Shown: positions 10,437 to 18,667, counted from the stretch's first letter. The stretch: 64,000 nt of DNA from an uncultured Parabacteroides sp. (GCA_949295065.1 CASFJQ010000008.1:1-64000); one strand, 5' to 3'. Numbers and translations are program-made. Notes: a model not told the origin generated them from the letters alone.

Positions 10437-11309
10437 TTAGAGACCTTCGCCGTGGAATTTCACGTTTCCTTTGCGTATCGCCTCATTATATATTTCTTCT
10501 TCAAAATTTCTCAGAAATTCAATTTTGCGTTGCGACAGCAGTATTTCCTTTATCTGTGCCGACGCATAATCAAATGGTGCACGGTTACCTTTGAATTCCG
10601 CATCCTTGACTTCCAGCAAATAGCAATATGCCGAATCCGTCACCTCAACCAGTTTATTTGCTTTCAGCATACGGTTGAATTCAGGCTTACTGACCGGCAC
10701 ATTCTCAGCTATTTCCTCGGCTCTCATCCAACGGTCGTAAAAATAGTCATAAATAACCGCATTCTGCAAACTATATTTCTCTATTTTTTCAATTAATTCT
10801 TCGTTGCCCGATTTACACCATTTCTTCAAATCAGACAATCCGGGCGCATCCGAAGGCACTTTCAGAAACAGTCCTTTCACTATATCTTCTTCAAGCAGGA
10901 ATGATTCCTTGTTAGCTTCATAATAGTCGGAAATTTCATTATCGGATATTTCTGCCGACAATCTCTCTTCAAGAAGTTTTTCCTCATATTTATTGCTCAT
11001 CAATGACTGCCTGTATGCTTCAACCAGCTTTTCTATTTCAGCTTTCTCTCCAACCAGATTCTTGTTTGCTAAATCATATATAAGAGCATTCTTTACCCAT
11101 TTCTTCACATAACTTTCAGCCATCATAAGACTGTCTTGCGAAGAAAGTGATTTTGGAATCAGTTTTTTCACTTCAGATGCTGTCAGCGTCCGCTGTCCAA
11201 CGGACACAATAACATCGCCTTTGCCTATCTGCGTTTTATCAACACACGAAAACAATGGAAGAAAAAAAGCACACGCCAACAACCATGTCAATGCATTTCT
11301 GATTATCAT
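10437..11309 (-). CDS. Foldase-like lipoprotein of the PPIase operon
   Basis: A 290-residue lipoprotein. The N-terminus has a hydrophobic segment and a lipobox LFSC with the acylated Cys at residue 22. The rest is helix-rich, with motifs recalling the N- and C-terminal helices of SurA/PrsA proteins (DNEISDYYEANKESFLLEED, a segment common before parvulin domains). No convincing parvulin catalytic core can be seen, so it may be a foldase remnant used as a chaperone. Its start overlaps the stop of the upstream PpiC-type gene and it precedes the SurA gene by 22 bp. Operon position strongly suggests a role in outer-membrane protein folding; the biochemical activity is not evident. Confidence 0.8.
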   Translation of the reverse strand: MIIRNALTWLLACAFFLPLFSCVDKTQIGKGDVIVSVGQRTLTASEVKKLIPKSLSSQDSLMMAESYVKKWVKNALIYDLANKNLVGEKAEIEKLVEAYRQSLMSNKYEEKLLEERLSAEISDNEISDYYEANKESFLLEEDIVKGLFLKVPSDAPGLSDLKKWCKSGNEELIEKIEKYSLQNAVIYDYFYDRWMRAEEIAENVPVSKPEFNRMLKANKLVEVTDSAYCYLLEVKDAEFKGNRAPFDYASAQIKEILLSQRKIEFLRNFEEEIYNEAIRKGNVKFHGEGL

Positions 11310-12880
11310 TTCTTTGATATTCTTTTTAATACTTTCTGGTTTATCTCAACCGGGTATTTCTTCTCAAGTTCTTTTATCCAGGCTTCTTCAAGAGCTTTCT
11401 GCTCGTCGGCAGGCTTCGACCATATTTTCCGGTTGCTAATTTCAAACAAAAGTATTCCGTCACGATATTCGTTCATCAGCAAATCAAATTCCGGATGTTT
11501 TTTCTTCAGATTGCTCTTTTCAACTGAAGTCAATATTTCCCTTACATAGAGGTCAAACACTTCGTGCATAAAATCACCTGAATATGTCTTTGTCGAGAAT
11601 GGGCATCTTTGCATATAATTTACAAAGTCTTTCTGAAGAAACTCCTTACCGTCAATCACGAACAACACTTCGCTCATGTCCTTAGCCTTATCATAAAACT
11701 CTTTCGACGTCGGGAAATATTCATCACACAAAGCCTGAAGCTGTGCGTATGATTTTTCATTCAGCTTATATCCGTATTCAGCCTTCATTCTGTCGTCAAA
11801 AGCCTGATATAGCTCAAAGTTTCTTTCGCCCTGAGCCATAAGTCTTCTCAGTCTCTTGGATTCCTTGTCATACTCTGGCAAACCTTCCTTAGATATAAGT
11901 TTGATTATATGATATCCGAATTTCGATTTCACCGGTTTCGACAGTTCGCCTTCCTTATTCAAGGCATAGGCAGCTTCCTCAAACTCTCTCACCATTGTTC
12001 CGGGATTGAAAGCCGGAAGTTCTCCTCCCTTCTTTGCAGACTGCACATCTGCCGAACGGCTCTTTGCCATCTCTGCAAAGTCTGCTCCGGCAATCAGTTC
12101 GTCATACATCTTTTCAGCATCCTTTTTCACCTGAAGCGAATCCTCTGCATTTCCATCTTTCTTGAAAGGCAGCAAAATATGAGCAACACGAATCTTTCCC
12201 GGATTTGCAGGCTTCGAATGAAGCTTTATAATATGGAATCCCATCTTAGTGCGTACTGGAGCAGTCACGCTTCCGACCGGCATAGTGAAAACAACATTCT
12301 CAAAAGCCTTCACTGTCTGCATTGGCAAAAGTCTGTAAACATACTCATAAGCCACATGTTCCTTATCGGCGGCAACATATTCCTGCGCAACCTTCCGGAA
12401 ATCCTCTCCGGCTTTTATGCGTCCGTAAGCTTCCATAGCCTTATTATATACTGGCAATGTATCATTCGATACTGTCTGCTCCGGCAATCTGAATAGTATA
12501 TGGCTACATTCAACCATTTCCTTCATGCGGTCGAACTCAGCCCTTACCACACGGTCTTCAGCTTCCTCGTCCGAAAGGAATTCCGAAATCAGCTGACTGC
12601 GATATTCCGACAATTCTTCCTTGTATGCCGAAGTCTTGTCAACGCCTTCCGCCTCAGCTTCTGCCACCTTCAGCTTGAAATTCTTATATAATTCAACGAA
12701 CGAAGCTCTCTCTTTCGCATCCGAAAGATTTACAGCCCCGTTCTTCTTAGCCATAAAAAGAAACTCATCTATTTTGACAGGCTTTCCTGCCACTGTCATA
12801 ACCACAGAATCCTGTTCTGATGCCATTACCGACATTCCTCCTGCCAGCAAGTATAAGGATAACCAAGATATAACTTTCAT
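11306..12880 (-). CDS. Exported peptidyl-prolyl isomerase with two parvulin domains
   Basis: A 524-residue periplasmic foldase and the first gene of the operon that ends in mutL. It has a signal peptide (cleavage near residue 20, before SEQDS) and a helical N-domain. Two parvulin domains follow: about 115-215 (ECSHILFRLP ... MGFHIIKLHSK) and about 220-330 (VAHILLPFKK ... KKGGELPAFNPGTMVREFE ... FGYHIIKLISKEG). Both keep the HIL and GFHII/GYHII strands typical of PpiC rotamases. The C-terminal 190 residues are helical. Together with the two downstream foldase genes it gives three SurA/PpiC-type proteins in a row. The only visible promoter element upstream is the -7 box inside repeat A2. Confidence 0.88.
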   Translation of the reverse strand: MKVISWLSLYLLAGGMSVMASEQDSVVMTVAGKPVKIDEFLFMAKKNGAVNLSDAKERASFVELYKNFKLKVAEAEAEGVDKTSAYKEELSEYRSQLISEFLSDEEAEDRVVRAEFDRMKEMVECSHILFRLPEQTVSNDTLPVYNKAMEAYGRIKAGEDFRKVAQEYVAADKEHVAYEYVYRLLPMQTVKAFENVVFTMPVGSVTAPVRTKMGFHIIKLHSKPANPGKIRVAHILLPFKKDGNAEDSLQVKKDAEKMYDELIAGADFAEMAKSRSADVQSAKKGGELPAFNPGTMVREFEEAAYALNKEGELSKPVKSKFGYHIIKLISKEGLPEYDKESKRLRRLMAQGERNFELYQAFDDRMKAEYGYKLNEKSYAQLQALCDEYFPTSKEFYDKAKDMSEVLFVIDGKEFLQKDFVNYMQRCPFSTKTYSGDFMHEVFDLYVREILTSVEKSNLKKKHPEFDLLMNEYRDGILLFEISNRKIWSKPADEQKALEEAWIKELEKKYPVEINQKVLKRISKK

Positions 12881-12903
12881 CTATACTGATTTTTTATCAA
12901 TAC

Positions 12904-13033
12904 GGGATGTTGCAAAACTAATTTAAACACAGAGACACGGAGAACACGGAGTTTTTCTTCTTGCTTTCACCAGACAAATTACCTCTGTAACTCTGTGCCT
13001 CTGTCTTTGATTTCCTGTTTTACAACAGCCTCC
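12904..13033. repeat. Family A MITE-like element, full length (copy A2)
   Basis: About 130 bp, inverted relative to A1. The left end is GGGATGTTGCAAAACTAA and the right end GTTTTACAACAGCCTCC, a degenerate terminal inverted repeat, with CACAGAGACACGGAG and CTCTGTGCCTCTG arms inside. It lies 24 bp upstream of the first codon of the PPIase operon, so it occupies the promoter region of that operon. Confidence 0.78.
12913..12920 (-). promoter_or_regulatory. Candidate -7 box supplied by repeat A2 for the PPIase-mutL operon
   Basis: TAGTTTTG on the minus strand matches the sigma-ABfr -7 consensus TANNTTTG. It lies inside the terminal repeat of element A2 and would start transcription about 29 nt before the ATG at 12880. 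No TTTG occurs at the right distance for a -33 box, so the call rests on the -7 box and its position. Confidence 0.4.
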
Positions 13034-13128
13034 AAAATGCAAAAATAATATTAATCTAACGCATTACAGAGCTTTATAGTGTATTAGGCGTGGAAATTAG
13101 TGTTTTTTATCAATTAGGGGAGTTTATA

Positions 13129-13203
13129 TAAACACAGAGAGCACAGAGACACAGAGTTTTTTTTAGTATATAAATTTACCTCTGTGTCTCCGTGTTCTCC
13201 GTA
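13129..13203. repeat. Family A internal segment without terminal repeats (copy A3)
   Basis: Only the foldback core is present: AAACACAGAGAGCACAGAG, a T-rich loop, then CTCTGTGTCTCCGTG. The GTTGCAAAAC termini are missing. It is followed directly by period-7 repeat D and then element C1. The same A-D-C order occurs at 48635-48790. Confidence 0.7.
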
Positions 13204-13204
13204 T

Positions 13205-13246
13205 TTTTTTAATTTTCAATTTTCAACTTTCAATTTTCAATTTAAT
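13205..13246. repeat. Period-7 AATTTTC microsatellite (family D)
   Basis: About five or six units of AATTTTC / AACTTTC. Further runs occur at 48717-48753, 57236-57281, 57451-57482 and 57569-57600, always next to a family C element or its host gene. No coding role is seen. Confidence 0.75.
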
Positions 13247-13251
13247 AGCGA

Positions 13252-13522
13252 AAGGCTGCTCCCCGAAGAGAAACAGCCTTCCTTAGACATTTAATTTTTA
13301 TTCACACGCCCTTTCATTCCTCACGGAGTTACTTCATTGGGCTTAGAACTTTTAAATTACACTACTATTATTAATAACTAAAAATTAAAGGTTTCACCCG
13401 TCACGGGCTACTTAATATCTTTTGTTCTTTCACCAGTCTTTATCTCAAGGATTGTGTTTAAGAAAGAACGGGAGCAGTGAAGATTTTGCGGGTAAATCCC
13501 GAATGTCTTTTCTGCTCCCGCT
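13252..13522 (-). ncRNA. Candidate structured RNA, family C, full length (copy C1)
   Basis: A 271-bp element closely matched at 60683-60956 and partly at 57288-57450 and 48761-48790. Read on the minus strand it has, in order: a long 5' hairpin (GCGGGAGCAG ... CTGCTCCCG, 13521-13469) with an inner CGGG-ATTTA-CCCG; a small hairpin CCCG-TGA-CGGG (13407-13397); an A/T-rich linker; a hairpin with outer stem GCCC/GGGC (13342-13308) and inner GTGA loop; and a terminal hairpin GGCTG ... TTCG ... CAGCC (13280-13252) followed by TTT. Stems hold compensatory differences between copies. It lies 3' of the DUF234 remnant. I do not recognise it as a named RNA family. Confidence 0.6.
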
Positions 13523-13539
13523 ACTTATTCTTTATTCAA

Positions 13540-13738
13540 GCTTTAAGCTTTCCGACTCATTGACTTGTAACTAGTCTAAACCTTGTTAACTTGTCTTCTT
13601 GTCAACTTGTTATCTGAAAGTTGAGCTTGCGAAACTTGAGTAACTTAAGTTTAGCAAGTGTTATAAGTTATGGAGTTACTGGAGTTAAAAAAGGAGTAAT
13701 CGGAGTTAAAGGCCAATACTATTTGTATCTAAAACCTG
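13540..13738. repeat. Family B foldback repeat plus the TTATGGAGTTA block
   Basis: Contains CTTGTTAACTTGTC / CTTGTCAACTTGTTATCTG words, then AAGTTGAGCTTGCGAAACTT, the standard right-hand end of family B, followed at 13668-13738 by a copy of the block seen at 3985-4053. There is no ORF. It ends five bases before half-element A4. Confidence 0.7.
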
Positions 13739-13742
13739 TTTA

Positions 13743-13781
13743 GGGTGTTGCAAAACTAGTTTAAACACAGAGACGCAGAGG
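13743..13781. repeat. Family A half-element (copy A4) inserted in a gene remnant
   Basis: GGGTGTTGCAAAACTAGTTT followed by AACACAGAGACGCAGAGG: one terminal repeat plus one arm. It joins the 3' end of the DUF234-ATPase remnant directly and supplies its last eight codons and stop, so the gene was cut at this point. Confidence 0.75.
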
Positions 13782-14469
13782 AAACAATATCCTCAGGATA
13801 CAAAATACGGGCAGCATTAATGTTACGAGGTTCATTCTTCAAGAAGAGCACAATATGAACACTTTGACCTTTTTTAACAAAAGGCAGATACTTTATCTTT
13901 GCTTCAATCGAATTAACAAGCCTGAGCGCATCCTCACTGTTAGTCCATTTACACTCTCCTATAAGGATATGTTTCTTATCAATTGATTCAGCCACCACAT
14001 CAAACTCCGTCATCTCTCCGTCTTTGTTTTCTTCCGTAAAGATTTTTCCCCACCATCGCGAAGCCATGTTGTATGCTATACCGTCGATGATGTTTCCGCT
14101 GACATATTGACGGCAAAGATGCTCCCAACAATCGCCAACATACTCTGTGAAATGTGCCTTTATGAGGTTCATAACGGTCGCCGTGCGTCCAAGTTCCAGA
14201 ATAGACCTGTATGGAGCCACAAACCTGTAATTGAACTCCAGCAGACTGTCGTTGATACGGTATATCCCTTTCTTGCTCTTTTTTTCGTTCTCGCCGAATG
14301 GCACTTCACGGCGTATATATCCCAATTCCCGAAGTTTGCCTAAAGGTTCGGTTATTTGTGTGGCATCCTTACCTACCCGTCCGGCTATTTCCGAAAGGCG
14401 GTTTGCCCCGTTGCCGATAATCGAAAGCAGGGTGGAAGCCTGGACGGTTAGAAAGGAGTTAAATATATC
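13756..14469 (-). pseudogene. Remnant of an AAA ATPase with a DUF234 (PD-(D/E)xK-like) C-terminus
   Basis: The minus strand is open from 14469 to the stop at 13756. It encodes a winged-helix segment (FLTVQASTLLSIIG ... KLRELGYIRREVP) followed by the DUF234 nuclease-like domain, including FDVVAESIDKKHILIGECKW. Intact members of this family have an N-terminal P-loop ATPase of roughly 280 residues; none of it is present, because the homologous frame ends at a family B/E repeat at 14470. At the other end the last residues (SSASLCLN) come from repeat A4. An internal ATG at 14325 could give 189 residues, but the protein would lack the ATPase. Both ends end at repeats, so this is a decayed gene. Confidence 0.85.
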
Positions 14470-14530
14470 CTAGTCAACTTGTCAACTAACAAACTAACAA
14501 ACTAACAAACTAATAAACTAATAAACTTAG
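14470..14530. repeat. Short family B fragment and 8-bp tandem repeat
   Basis: AGTCAACTTGTC (family B word) runs into about five units of AACTAACA / AACTAATA, then AACTTAG. It marks the 5' break of the DUF234 remnant. Confidence 0.75.
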
Positions 14531-14600
14531 TATGCCAAAATAGCAAAATGTCAAAATGTCAATTTAACCCCTCTCAAACTCCAATAAATCCGTATAAAAT

Positions 14601-14718
14601 ATTTTTGATGGATTTGCCTGCTATTCTCGTGGGCTTTAAACCTGACTTATCAGTCATAACATGATAATATTTAATCATTTACCCACAACAATAGCGAATC
14701 ACAAAAATCCATCAAAAT
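14601..14718. repeat. Long imperfect inverted repeat
   Basis: The left arm, 14601-14633 (ATTTTTGATGGATTT ... GCTATT ... GTGGG), is complementary to the right arm, 14682-14718 (CCCAC ... AATAGC ... AAATCCATCAAAAT), with about 48 nt between. It does not resemble families A to E. No gene overlaps it; it could be a transcribed structure or a decayed mobile element. Confidence 0.6.
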
Positions 14719-14806
14719 GACCGATTTTTCCGTTAAAAGCTATGATTCCACGCAATTTTCAAGCTGAAAAAAAACATAAAAAACCACGAAAAACGGATGT
14801 TAAAAA

Positions 14807-14916
14807 AATGATTGCAATGGTTTGAGAAAATCATTGCAATCGTTGTCCGGAATCATTGCGATGACTTGGGTAAAAGATTGTGATCATTTCCCGAAATCAT
14901 TGCAATCATTTTCCGA
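14807..14916. repeat. Five tandem 22-bp degenerate repeats
   Basis: Five units of exactly 22 bp start at 14807, 14829, 14851, 14873 and 14895, with the approximate consensus AATCATTGCAATCRTTTYCCGA. Each holds a small palindrome of the ATTGCAAT type, spaced about two helical turns apart. The remaining bases of the 14470-15167 gap show nothing else I can assign, apart from a weak TAATTTTG box at 15132-15139. The array begins about 360 bp before the sugar dehydrogenase. Confidence 0.8.
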
Positions 14917-15167
14917 GACCGATGTAAAAACGAGGATAAGATTGGGATTTTGTATGATTTTCTTAAAATTACGAGTTAGTTGGAAATATAGAATACAGAC
15001 ATAATGTCAATAAACTCTTCGTTTGTATAACATAATGACAATTTAGAAAACAGTATTTCAAAGGCAAGTGTTTAATGAATATATTCCATCAATTTTTTCC
15101 TATAAAATAAGAACTTATAAGATTCTGTTTTTAATTTTGCCGAAGAAAAAGAAAAGCTGAACTATAA

Positions 15168-16445
15168 ATGAAGAAAGTATATAATATAGGTATAATAGGT
15201 TTGGGTTATGTGGGATTTCCCCTAGCCTGCCTGTTTTCTCAAAAATATAAAGTTATTGGCTTTGATATAAATTTAAATCGTGTGGCTGATCTGAATAGCG
15301 GACATGACGCTACGGGCGAAGTCAGTGATGAAAAAATAAACATGGCTTTGAAAAACGGATTGAGCTGCACAACGGATTATACAAGACTGAAAGGTTGTAA
15401 TGTTTATATCGTAACTGTTCCTACTCCGGTGAATCATCAGAACACGCCGAATCTGACACCGCTGAAAAGTGCCAGCGAAACTGTGGGAAAGGTTCTGAAG
15501 AAAGGCGATATAGTTATTTATGAATCAACTGTATATCCGGGCATGACCGAGGATGTTTGTGCTCCTATTATTGAAAAGATTTCCGGGATGAAGCTTAACC
15601 GGGATTTCTATATGGGTTATTCTCCGGAAAGAATCAATCCGGGCGACAAAGTTCATACGGTTGAGAATATAAAGAAAATAACTTCCGGTTCTACTCCGGA
15701 GATTGCTGCGGAAATCGACGAGCTTTATAATTCTGTTCTGAAGAACGGGACATTCAAAGCTTCGTCTATCAAAGTTGCGGAGGCGGCAAAAATAATAGAG
15801 AATTCACAGCGTGATGTGAATATTGCTTTTATCAATGAAATTGCAATGGTAATGCACGCTATGGACATCGACACTCAGGATGTGCTGGAAGCTGCGGGCA
15901 CAAAATGGAATTTCCTTCCGTTCAAACCGGGGCTCGTTGGCGGGCATTGCATAAGTGTGGATCCGTATTATCTTATTCAGAAAGCCAAATTCCACGGAGT
16001 TCTGCCGCGAATCATGAGTGAATCACGAAGAGTGAATGATGCCATGGGAAGTTATGTGGCAAGCAGAGTGGTGAAATGCCTGAATTCAAAAGGTATTCTG
16101 GTGAATAATGCTGAAATCCTTCTCCTTGGCTTTACTTTCAAGGAAAATTGTCCGGATATCAGAAACACTAAAGTTGTGGATGTGTATTCTGCTCTTAGGG
16201 ATTTCACTGATAATGTTTCAATATTTGACCCTTGGGTTGATCAATATGAAGCTGTTCGGGAATACGGAATCAAGGTTGAAACTCAGAAACAGGATATCAT
16301 AAACAAAAAATATGATGCTGTTGTCCTGTGTGTGAACCACGAATATTTCGACAAGATTGATCTATTGTCTTTACTTAAGAATCCGGGGATTATCTTTGAT
16401 GTGAAGGGGAAACTGGATAGGGATATTGTAACAGACAGATTATGA
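15168..16445 (+). CDS. Nucleotide-sugar dehydrogenase (TviB/WbpA-type UDP-HexNAc 6-dehydrogenase)
   Basis: A 425-residue enzyme that would oxidise C6 of a UDP-HexNAc to the uronic acid in two NAD-dependent steps, for capsule or O-antigen synthesis. The N-terminal Rossmann motif GLGYVGFPLA (residues 11-20), the VPTPV turn (84-88), YESTVYPG (118-125) and the active-site PGLVGGHCISVDPYYL with Cys261 are all present, and the C-terminal domain has GFTFKENCPDIRNTK. The NHQNTPNLTPL segment and the FKPGLVGGHC context resemble the TviB/VipA branch more than UDP-glucose dehydrogenase. No other polysaccharide gene adjoins it. A weak -7 box (TAATTTTG, 15132-15139) precedes it. Substrate is inferred from family resemblance only. 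Confidence 0.85.
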   Translation: MKKVYNIGIIGLGYVGFPLACLFSQKYKVIGFDINLNRVADLNSGHDATGEVSDEKINMALKNGLSCTTDYTRLKGCNVYIVTVPTPVNHQNTPNLTPLKSASETVGKVLKKGDIVIYESTVYPGMTEDVCAPIIEKISGMKLNRDFYMGYSPERINPGDKVHTVENIKKITSGSTPEIAAEIDELYNSVLKNGTFKASSIKVAEAAKIIENSQRDVNIAFINEIAMVMHAMDIDTQDVLEAAGTKWNFLPFKPGLVGGHCISVDPYYLIQKAKFHGVLPRIMSESRRVNDAMGSYVASRVVKCLNSKGILVNNAEILLLGFTFKENCPDIRNTKVVDVYSALRDFTDNVSIFDPWVDQYEAVREYGIKVETQKQDIINKKYDAVVLCVNHEYFDKIDLLSLLKNPGIIFDVKGKLDRDIVTDRL

Positions 16446-16590
16446 TGTGAAAGTTGACAAGGCTTCAGAGACAAGTTGACAAGGTAAAAGCAACTGTAAC
16501 TTTACAAGTTATTATCTAAGAACCTTGTTAACTTGTCTCCTTGTCAACTTGTTATCTGTAAGTTGAGCTTACTAAACTTGAGTAAACTTA
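16446..16590. repeat. Family B foldback repeat (full copy)
   Basis: Begins within ten bases of the dehydrogenase stop codon with AAGTTGACAAGGC, then ACAAGTTGACAAGG. The right arm is CTTGTTAACTTGTCTCC / TTGTCAACTTGTTATCTG, and it closes with AAGTTGAGCTTACTAAACTT. The two arms are complementary, so the unit folds into a long imperfect hairpin. Related copies occur throughout the window. Confidence 0.75.
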
Positions 16591-16609
16591 ATTATTATCA
16601 AAACTAAAA

Positions 16610-17689
16610 CTAATAACTAATCTTTTTTACTTCATTTCCGATTTTCAGAATATATATGCCATGCGCCAACCCCCGGAAAGATATTTCAGACTTACCTTCA
16701 GGCAACAAACGCGATTCAACTATTAAGCCTTGCATATTATATAATGTAAGATTCTGCTTGGATGTTGAAATATTATCTACAAAAAGAATATCAGATGATG
16801 AGTCAAATCGCCAACGGACTGAAGTGTCTGCCGAAATTTTCTCGTTATGTGTCACGATATAGTCGGAATAGAAATTACGGTTCTTATCCTCGGAATCCAA
16901 GTCGCCATAAGCTTTCTCCAAAATCTGGTTTCCACGTTCGTCAAATTCATAAATATATCCGTACACGTCATTCCATTCACCGGAATCGTCCTGGGCATAA
17001 TGACGGACCACATAATCCTTTCCGGTAGCGTCTTTATATTCAAATTTGATTTTCTCCAATAAAATCCAGTCCTCAACGGTTTCATCCCATAAAAGATAAT
17101 CACTGCTCTCAACTCTTTTTGCCGCATCGAAAGACAATGTCATTTTTGTGACAGTCAACATACTTCCTTCATATGACGAATCAACGACTGCAATCGGATA
17201 ATTATCTTTTATTTCAACAGGCCGCCAAACCCAAGTTTTAACCCAATCTCCGTCTATATAGCTGTATTCCTCAAAATAATCTTGCAAGCCATTATCCAAA
17301 GCGTGGTTCTTGGAGCGTGAAGTTTCAATCCATTTTCCTTCACCCGAGTAATTAAAAGTAGATTCTTCCCAATAAATTCCGTTGTTATCGTCTTCCTTGT
17401 AATTGCGGAACAACGTCTTATAAACCGGACGGAATTCCGAGGACATGGAATATAACTGTTTACTCTCAACTGATTCTTTGCGTCCTTCGGCATCATAAGA
17501 ATAATACAATTTTTCAGAAAGTATTCCGTCCGAATAAACATAAACAGAATCCAAAGTTACAGCTTCACTGCTCTTCAACAGATTTATTTCCGGCTGCATC
17601 TTTATCATTTTCTCAATATGATTGCCATTTTCTGAAGAAGCAATGGCAAAAGCCGGAACAAAACACAATGTCAGTAAAAAATTTCTCAT
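16610..17689 (-). CDS. Exported protein with a T9SS type A-like sorting domain
   Basis: A 359-residue secreted protein. The chosen start is the ATG at 17689 (MRNFLLTLCFVPAFAIASS), which opens a standard signal peptide; an upstream in-frame ATG would put 18 asparagine-rich residues before it. The middle is a series of YD- and Trp/Tyr-rich beta strands (YSYDAEGRKESVES, YEFDERGNQILEKAYGD), similar to RHS/YD-like strand repeats in Bacteroidota surface proteins. The C-terminal 70 residues (LTLYNMQGLIVESRL ... GLAHGIYILKIG ... KKISY) fit the type A sorting signal used by T9SS. Function is unknown. Family B repeats flank it on both sides, and the upstream gene is convergent, so it is probably transcribed alone. 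Confidence 0.8.
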   Translation of the reverse strand: MRNFLLTLCFVPAFAIASSENGNHIEKMIKMQPEINLLKSSEAVTLDSVYVYSDGILSEKLYYSYDAEGRKESVESKQLYSMSSEFRPVYKTLFRNYKEDDNNGIYWEESTFNYSGEGKWIETSRSKNHALDNGLQDYFEEYSYIDGDWVKTWVWRPVEIKDNYPIAVVDSSYEGSMLTVTKMTLSFDAAKRVESSDYLLWDETVEDWILLEKIKFEYKDATGKDYVVRHYAQDDSGEWNDVYGYIYEFDERGNQILEKAYGDLDSEDKNRNFYSDYIVTHNEKISADTSVRWRFDSSSDILFVDNISTSKQNLTLYNMQGLIVESRLLPEGKSEISFRGLAHGIYILKIGNEVKKISY

Positions 17690-17784
17690 ATGCTTATTGT
17701 TTAAATTATTTAAAACACCTGTCGTTAATAAATTATTCAACAATAAGACACATGAGAAATAAAAACCCCTATTAGGGATTGTGA

Positions 17785-17850
17785 TAAGTTGACAAGGAAG
17801 AGGACATTCTTTTCCAGATCTTAATACTTATCAACTTGTTATTTCGCCAA
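17785..17850. repeat. Family B foldback repeat (short copy)
   Basis: ATAAGTTGACAAGGAAG on the left and CTTATCAACTTGTTAT on the right, with a short divergent loop. It lies between the T9SS cargo gene and the ZIP transporter. Confidence 0.65.
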
Positions 17851-17864
17851 TTCGTAACCTGTCA

Positions 17865-18662
17865 CTATAATAAAAGCAGACTAACTGCCATAACCATCAT
17901 ACCAAGAACAACGCCTAATATTCCCAAATGATGATGTCCATATTTTTCCATTCCGGGCAACAATTCATCAAACGAGATGTAAACCATAATTCCCGAAACT
18001 AAAGCCAGAAGAGAGGCGTTGATTTCCAAAGTCCAGAACGGCATAAGGAAGAGAAAACCGACTAATGCTCCAACCGGCTCAGCCATTCCCGAAAGGAAAG
18101 AATACCAGAAAGCTTTGCGGCGGCTTCCGGTGGCATGATAAATCGGAACGGAAACGGCTATTCCTTCAGGAATATTGTGGATTGCTATAGCGAACATAAT
18201 AGGTAAAGCTATCTCTATATTTGTCATTGCCGAAGCAAATGTTGCCAATCCTTCAGGGAAATTATGAATACCGATTGCAAGAGCCATCATCAGTCCGGTT
18301 CGCTTCAGGTTCTGAGGCTTACTTTCATCACTCATTGTATGTATTTCGTGCGGATTTTCTTCTTCAGGAACCAAGCGGTCGATTAATGCGATAAGGGCAA
18401 TTCCGGCAAAGAAAGCCAAAAGCATAAAGACTGTAGCCTGCTTTCCGGGATAAAGTTCTTCAAACAAATGTACGGATTCCGGCATCAGTTCCATAAATGA
18501 CACATAAATCATCACTCCGGCTGAAAGTCCTAATGCTGTTGAAAGGAATTTGGTGTTTGTCCGCTTTGCCACAAATGCTATCAAACTTCCTATTCCTGTT
18601 GAAAGCCCGGCAATCATTGTCATGCCGAAGGCTAGTAATAATGTGCTGTTGTTTATATCCAT
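17865..18662 (-). CDS. ZIP-family metal transporter (ZupT-like)
   Basis: A 265-residue inner-membrane protein that should import zinc or related divalent metals. Eight hydrophobic segments can be placed. The two ZIP signature helices are clear: GIHNFPEGLATF in TM4 and AIHNIPEGIAVS in TM5, with the His, Asn and Glu metal ligands of the ZupT family. A short acidic and His-containing loop (VPEEENPHEIHTMSDE) separates TM3 and TM4. The C-terminal region has GHHHLGIL before the last helix. It is a single gene, transcribed away from trmB; its start region runs into a family E inverted repeat. No Zur-like operator was recognised. Confidence 0.9.
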   Translation of the reverse strand: MDINNSTLLLAFGMTMIAGLSTGIGSLIAFVAKRTNTKFLSTALGLSAGVMIYVSFMELMPESVHLFEELYPGKQATVFMLLAFFAGIALIALIDRLVPEEENPHEIHTMSDESKPQNLKRTGLMMALAIGIHNFPEGLATFASAMTNIEIALPIMFAIAIHNIPEGIAVSVPIYHATGSRRKAFWYSFLSGMAEPVGALVGFLFLMPFWTLEINASLLALVSGIMVYISFDELLPGMEKYGHHHLGILGVVLGMMVMAVSLLLL

Positions 18663-18667
18663 TTTGA

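Noticed and set aside
14807-14916. Possible CRISPR array
   Set aside because: The 22-bp units are directly adjacent with no spacers, and there are no cas genes.
14822-15004. 60-codon plus-strand ORF
   Set aside because: It is mostly the 22-bp tandem repeat translated, with no start signal or protein-like composition.
14807-15167. Replication origin suggested by iteron-like repeats
   Set aside because: No dnaA, repA or DnaA-box cluster is nearby.
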